From Candidatus Gottesmanbacteria bacterium (GTDB lineage: Bacteria; Patescibacteriota; Microgenomatia; UBA10105; UBA927): a stretch of DNA of 7,010 bases. How positions within the stretch are numbered: position 1 is the first letter of the stretch; each line of letters starts with the position of its first letter. Location: the NCBI GenBank assembly GCA_026396845.1, contig JAPLWC010000084.1:3823-10832 (forward strand), given 5' to 3'. The notes beneath the pieces were generated by a model. It was not told the DNA's origin and searched no databases. It was given only the letters and a program-made list of their open reading frames with translations. Positions 4,970 through 7,010 of the stretch are shown here, piece by piece. Made by a program: the position numbers and the translations under genes.

Positions 4970-5864
4970 AATCCGCGCAGTCGCCATGGGCGACGAAAAA
5001 CAGGAAAAAGAGCAAAAACGCCGGGCCGAAGCACGACGCCAAACTAAAGACTCTAAAAAGCCCTTTGGCAAAGCTCAGGGTAAAGTGAAAGTTGAGGGCG
5101 TCGGTATGAAAGGCGGCCAACGCGTCGCCGTGGTGGAAGGCACGGACATAAAACCGGAATTCAAAAAACTTATTGAAGAAGTGGAAAGCGGTAAAAAGTC
5201 CGGCGAAGCCGGATCCCGCTCCGCGGGACAAAAGAAACAAAAGAAAGCGCGTGTCCGCAGTAAACGGTATGTGGAAGCGGCATCTCTTGTTGATAAAACC
5301 AAAACCTATCCCCTGGGAGATGCTATTTCACTCGTCAAAAAAACAAGCCTGACGAAATTCGACGGATCTGTGGAACTGCACATCAACCTGAATCCCGCAT
5401 CTTTGGGTGAAAAAAATCCGCCAGCTGGCGGAATGCGCGGCTCGGTATCGCTCCCGCACGGTACGGGCAAACAAGTACGCGTCCTGGTTGCCGATGACGC
5501 CATCATTGCTGACGTCGCGGAGGGCAAAATCAATTTTGATATTCTTGTGGCCCATCCCAACATGATGCCAAAGCTTGCGAAAGTCGCCCGTATTTTGGGA
5601 CCCAAGGGTCTCATGCCCAATCCAAAAACCGGCACCGTGACGGAAGATACAGCGAAGCGCGCCAAAGAACTCTCCACAGGCAAGGTCAACTTCAAAACCG
5701 AACCCGACCAGCCGCTCATTCACCTACTGGTAGGCAAAGTATCGTTTGATGAAAAAAAACTCACCGATAATGTGGATGCGATACTTGACGCAGTCGGCCG
5801 CGGTAAAATCGCCAAGGCCACCCTTTCGGCCACCATGGGCCCGGGGGTAAAAGTACAAATATGA
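4962..5864 (+). CDS. rplA: 50S ribosomal protein L1 with long basic N-terminal extension
   Basis: L1 builds the mobile L1 stalk of the large subunit, helps release deacylated tRNA, and represses its own operon. The L1 core starts near residue 97 (RSKRYVEAASLVDK) and shows MRGSVSLPHGTGKQVRVLV, KVARILGPKGLMPNPKTGTV, and GKVNFKTEPDQPLIHLLVGK. The total is 300 residues against about 230 usual: the extra residues are a Lys/Arg/Glu-rich N-terminal extension, as in other Microgenomates L1 as far as I recall, with a VGMKGGQRVAVVEG segment. Two GC-rich palindromic units are translated in frame, at residues 80-89 (SGEAGSRSAG) and 152-157 (NPPAGG), the latter enlarging a core loop by about 6 residues. 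A possible further repeat unit encodes PFGKAQGK (34-41). It overlaps rplK by 8 nt, and its TGA overlaps the ATG of the next ORF. Confidence 0.94.
   Translation: MGKIRAVAMGDEKQEKEQKRRAEARRQTKDSKKPFGKAQGKVKVEGVGMKGGQRVAVVEGTDIKPEFKKLIEEVESGKKSGEAGSRSAGQKKQKKARVRSKRYVEAASLVDKTKTYPLGDAISLVKKTSLTKFDGSVELHINLNPASLGEKNPPAGGMRGSVSLPHGTGKQVRVLVADDAIIADVAEGKINFDILVAHPNMMPKLAKVARILGPKGLMPNPKTGTVTEDTAKRAKELSTGKVNFKTEPDQPLIHLLVGKVSFDEKKLTDNVDAILDAVGRGKIAKATLSATMGPGVKVQI
5061..5080 (+). repeat. possible repeat unit inside rplA extension (PFGKAQG)
   Basis: CCCTTTGGCAAAGCTCAGGG has CCCT/AGGG ends and a CTTTG/CAAAG core. I recall similar CCCTT..CAAAGCTCAGGG units, coding for PFDKAQG-like peptides, as dispersed repeats in other bacterial genomes; that comparison is from memory and only one copy is in this window. 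Confidence 0.35.
5199..5229 (+). repeat. composite palindromic element in rplA (copy 1)
   Basis: Two perfect hairpins stand back to back: TCCGGC-GAA-GCCGGA (5199-5213) and TCCCGC-TCC-GCGGGA (5214-5228), followed by C. The unit is translated in frame as SGEAGSRSAG in the variable N-terminal extension of L1. The reverse complement of 6211-6235 in rplJ reads CCGGCGAAG then TCCCGC-CCT-GCGGGAC, matching this copy except for a missing CCGGA and loop changes. Confidence 0.7.
5417..5432 (+). repeat. perfect 16-bp palindrome inside the L1 core
   Basis: TCCGCCAGCTGGCGGA is a perfect palindrome translated as part of NPPAGG. It falls just before MRGSVSLPHGTGK, where typical L1 proteins have about six residues fewer, so the palindrome length matches an 18-nt in-frame insertion. 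Confidence 0.65.
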
Positions 5865-6064
5865 CGCTTCTGGAAGCAGCCATGAGAGCGGATAGATCAG
5901 AAAAGGAAGGTTACAAAATACGCCTCGGCCGTGAACTTACTGATGAAGAAATAGAAACCAAAAGAGTAGCGGCGCTACAAAATAGACGGGGGGAAACCAT
6001 CGGTGCTGCGGCGCGGGGAGTCCTCCGTTACAGACCCACCTCCGCCTTGCCACCCAAGAGATAA
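5861..6064 (+). CDS. small charged protein of unknown function coupled to rplA
   Basis: A 67-residue ORF begins with an ATGA overlap at the rplA stop codon, the typical layout for translational coupling, and ends in TAA just before the -10 box of the rplJ promoter. The product is soluble, rich in Arg and Glu, with a probable helix GRELTDEEIETKRVAALQNRR and a basic Pro-containing tail (RYRPTSALPPKR). I recognise no family. A start at the internal ATG 5882 is possible, but the overlap favours 5861. Its last 18 bases overlap the -35 box and spacer of the L10 promoter. Since it is co-transcribed with L11 and L1 it could be ribosome-related, but nothing in the sequence proves it is expressed. Confidence 0.55.
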   Translation: MTLLEAAMRADRSEKEGYKIRLGRELTDEEIETKRVAALQNRRGETIGAAARGVLRYRPTSALPPKR

Positions 6065-6075
6065 TCTGCTATACT
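6047..6075 (+). promoter_or_regulatory. promoter of rplJ-rplL (extended -10)
   Basis: TTGCCA (6047-6052), 17 bp, then TATACT (6070-6075) preceded by TGC, an extended -10 as at the rplK promoter. The predicted start is near A6082, just ahead of the L10 leader. The -35 box lies inside the end of the upstream small ORF. Confidence 0.72.
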
Positions 6076-6082
6076 CTATTCA

Positions 6083-6137
6083 TCCTAAAGACCGTAGGTT
6101 CTCGACACAAAGTCGGAATAAATCCTACCGAGGGAAA
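6083..6137 (+). promoter_or_regulatory. L10 leader (ribosomal protein L10/L12 binding site)
   Basis: The order of elements matches the known L10 leader: AAAGACCGTAGG, an internal hairpin CGAC-ACAAA-GTCG (6103-6106 with 6112-6115), GGAATAAAT, then CCTACCGAGGG. GTAGG (6094-6098) pairs with CCTAC (6124-6128) to close the structure, with the purine-rich asymmetric loop expected for the kink-turn. The L10(L12)4 complex binds this leader to limit its own synthesis. Its position between promoter and rplJ agrees. Confidence 0.85.
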
Positions 6138-6141
6138 ACAC

Positions 6142-6166
6142 TCCTCGCTTTTGGCGGGGATTTTTT
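6142..6166 (+). terminator. attenuator terminator of rplJL
   Basis: TCCTCGC (6142-6148), loop TTTTG, GCGGGGA (6154-6160) form a 7-bp stem with one G-U pair, followed by six T, ending 14 nt before the rplJ ATG. CGAGG (6129-6133) in the L10 leader can pair with CCTCG (6143-6147), which would break the terminator stem. L10 binding upstream should free the terminator and stop transcription, as known for B. subtilis rplJL. Confidence 0.8.
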
Positions 6167-6180
6167 ATCTTGAAGAACAT

Positions 6181-6753
6181 ATGAAAAAACAAATGGCAAC
6201 ACCCGACTTCGTCCCGCAGGGCGGGACTTCGCCGGGCAAGCAGAAAAAAATCGATACCGTTACTGAACTTACCGATAAAGTCGGCAAAGCCAAATCCATC
6301 GTGCTTGCCGATTACCGCGGGCTCAAGCATAAACAGCTTGAAGAGCTTCGCCGGGCACTGAAGAAAACCGACGCGGATTTTGCGGTCACGAAGAACCGGC
6401 TGTTGACACGGGCATTTGGAAAGAAGGCAAAATCCATCGAAAACCAACTCAAACAATCCACAGCTGCTCTTTTTGCCTACGCGGATGAAGTCACGCCGCT
6501 GACCGTACTTCTTAAATTTTTTAAAACTGCGGGAGCAGGCAACGCCAAAGGCGGTCTATTGGGCGATAAAGTATTGACCGAAGCCGACGTTGTTACGCTG
6601 GCCTCGCTGCCGTCGCGTCCCGTACTGTTAGCCAAATTGGTCGGTCAGCTCAATGCCCCGATCCAGGGATTGCACGACGCACTCAGTTGGAATTTGAACA
6701 AATTAGTGTGGGCGCTGAACGCTGTAAAAAAACAAAAAGACAGCGTAATTTGA
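6181..6753 (+). CDS. rplJ: 50S ribosomal protein L10
   Basis: L10 is the base of the L7/L12 stalk: its N-terminal domain binds 23S rRNA beside L11 and its C-terminal helix carries the L7/L12 dimers. The 190-residue product shows KAKSIVLADYRGLKHKQLEELRRALKK (about residues 38-64), FAVTKNRLLTRAF, GGLLGDKVLTEADVVTLASLPSRPVLLAKLVG and a C-terminal hydrophobic/amphipathic helix (LHDALSWNLNKLVWALNAVKKQ). The frame is open back to a TTG at 6151 inside the attenuator; ATG 6181 is downstream of it, with only a weak GAAG before it, and ATG 6193 is an alternative. Residues 9-19 (DFVPQGGTSPG) come from a GC-rich palindromic element ahead of the L10 core, which begins near IDTVTEL (residue 24). The final codons and TGA lie in the AT-rich spacer. 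Confidence 0.93.
   Translation: MKKQMATPDFVPQGGTSPGKQKKIDTVTELTDKVGKAKSIVLADYRGLKHKQLEELRRALKKTDADFAVTKNRLLTRAFGKKAKSIENQLKQSTAALFAYADEVTPLTVLLKFFKTAGAGNAKGGLLGDKVLTEADVVTLASLPSRPVLLAKLVGQLNAPIQGLHDALSWNLNKLVWALNAVKKQKDSVI
6211..6235 (-). repeat. composite palindromic element in rplJ (copy 2, inverted)
   Basis: GTCCCGC-AGG-GCGGGAC (6211-6227) is a perfect 7-bp hairpin, followed by TTCGCCGG. Read on the minus strand the whole unit is CCGGCGAAG then TCCCGC-CCT-GCGGGAC, matching the rplA element at 5199-5229. It is translated on the plus strand as VPQGGTSP in a non-core part of L10. GACTTCG occurs at 6205-6211 and again at 6225-6231, which looks like a short direct repeat around the hairpin. 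Confidence 0.7.
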
Positions 6754-6848
6754 AATTTATAATTTAAAATTTGAATTGAATTTTTAATTTGAATATTTAA
6801 AAATTTAAATTGATTAAAAATTAGAAATTAAAAATTGAAAATTAATTA
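6747..6848 (+). repeat. AT-rich spacer between rplJ and rplL
   Basis: About 100 bp of nearly pure A/T with many variants of AATTTGAAATTT, AAAATTTGAATT and ATTAAAAATT. AATTTGAAATTTA (6747-6759) is identical to 4474-4486 before rplK. The repeat overlaps the end of rplJ and supplies its last codon (ATT) and stop (TGA). No GC-rich terminator or promoter is evident inside; TATAAT-like words occur but the composition makes them meaningless. Confidence 0.65.
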
Positions 6849-6851
6849 AGA

Positions 6852-6861
6852 AAGGGGGTGA
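6852..6861 (+). promoter_or_regulatory. strong Shine-Dalgarno of rplL
   Basis: AAGGGGGTGA lies 9 nt before the rplL ATG and matches the anti-Shine-Dalgarno almost fully. The other ribosomal genes in the window have none or a weak one, which fits the need for several L7/L12 copies per ribosome. Confidence 0.8.
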
Positions 6862-6870
6862 CACACAAGT

Positions 6871-7010
6871 ATGGCAAAACTTTCAAAAGATGAAGTTCTT
6901 AAATCAGTAGAAGAGATGACTGTATTGGAACTTGCGGATTTAGTAAAGGCTCTCGAAGAAAAATTTGGTGTCACAGCCGCACCGGTAGCGATGGCGACCG
7001 CGCCCGCCGG
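6871..7010 (+). CDS. rplL: 50S ribosomal protein L7/L12, N-terminal part, cut by window edge
   Basis: The first 46 codons are present. Residues 1-32 (MAKLSKDEVLKSVEEMTVLE, then LADLVKALEEKF) form the two-helix N-terminal domain that dimerises and binds the C-terminal helix of L10. An Ala/Pro-rich stretch (GVTAAPVAMATAPA) begins the flexible hinge; the C-terminal factor-binding domain lies beyond the window. The start is fixed by the strong Shine-Dalgarno. L7/L12 recruits and stimulates translational GTPases. It is the second gene of the rplJL unit under L10-leader control. Confidence 0.94.
   Translation, partial: MAKLSKDEVLKSVEEMTVLELADLVKALEEKFGVTAAPVAMATAPA

Noticed and set aside
4854..5240. 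Phe-rich minus-strand ORF opposite rplK/rplA
   Set aside because: The Phe-rich composition is the mirror of the Lys-rich L1 extension; no start signal or family match.
6747..6848. CRISPR array or tandem repeat in the AT-rich spacer
   Set aside because: The repeated words are irregular, overlap one another and have no spacers of constant length.
1..7010. Alternative genetic code (UGA as Gly)
   Set aside because: rplA and rplJ end at UGA in the expected places and no conserved Gly position requires UGA.

Overview
The window looks like chromosomal DNA from a bacterium of the Candidate Phyla Radiation (Patescibacteria), most likely of the Microgenomates type. That is an inference from gene content and style: a 71-residue SecE, ribosomal protein L1 with a basic N-terminal extension of about 95 residues, a GalU of the YGNGTPVLCA/WGDEF sort, several genes without a Shine-Dalgarno sequence, very AT-rich spacers between otherwise GC-balanced genes, and small GC-rich palindromes. 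UGA is used as a normal stop (rplA, rplJ), so the recoded SR1/Gracilibacteria code does not apply.

Layout. Positions 1-2553 form an envelope-related block: the C-terminal end of an L,D-transpeptidase (+), a converging galU (-) that is broken by a frameshifting deletion and has no standard start codon, and a divergent gene for a 447-residue cysteine-rich secreted protein of unknown function (+). A terminator at 2691-2709 separates this block from the transcription/translation block: secE and nusG (+), then a Tat-type lipoprotein gene on the opposite strand (3604-4281), then rplK-rplA (L11-L1), a small ORF coupled to rplA, rplJ (L10) and the first 46 codons of rplL (L7/L12). This is the usual secE-nusG-rplKAJL order, interrupted by one reversed lipoprotein gene.

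Regulation can be read directly. A divergent promoter pair (4288-4351) has its two -35 boxes forming a perfect inverted repeat; one side drives the lipoprotein gene, apparently without a leader, and the other drives rplK-rplA through a structured leader that may be the L1 autoregulatory site. A second promoter (6047-6075) drives rplJL through a recognisable L10 leader followed by a terminator that can be exchanged with an antiterminator pairing. secE and the lipoprotein gene have a -10 box exactly 6 nt before ATG, which suggests leaderless mRNAs; rplL instead has a very strong Shine-Dalgarno.

The most unusual signal is a set of GC-rich palindromic units embedded in frame in ribosomal protein genes. 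A composite element in the rplA extension (5199-5229) reappears in inverted orientation in the N-terminal part of rplJ (6211-6235), both translated. A separate 16-bp perfect palindrome lies inside the L1 core (5417-5432). These resemble in principle the Rickettsia palindromic elements. AT-rich spacers sharing 13-nt words lie directly before rplK and rplL, and a related one precedes nusG.
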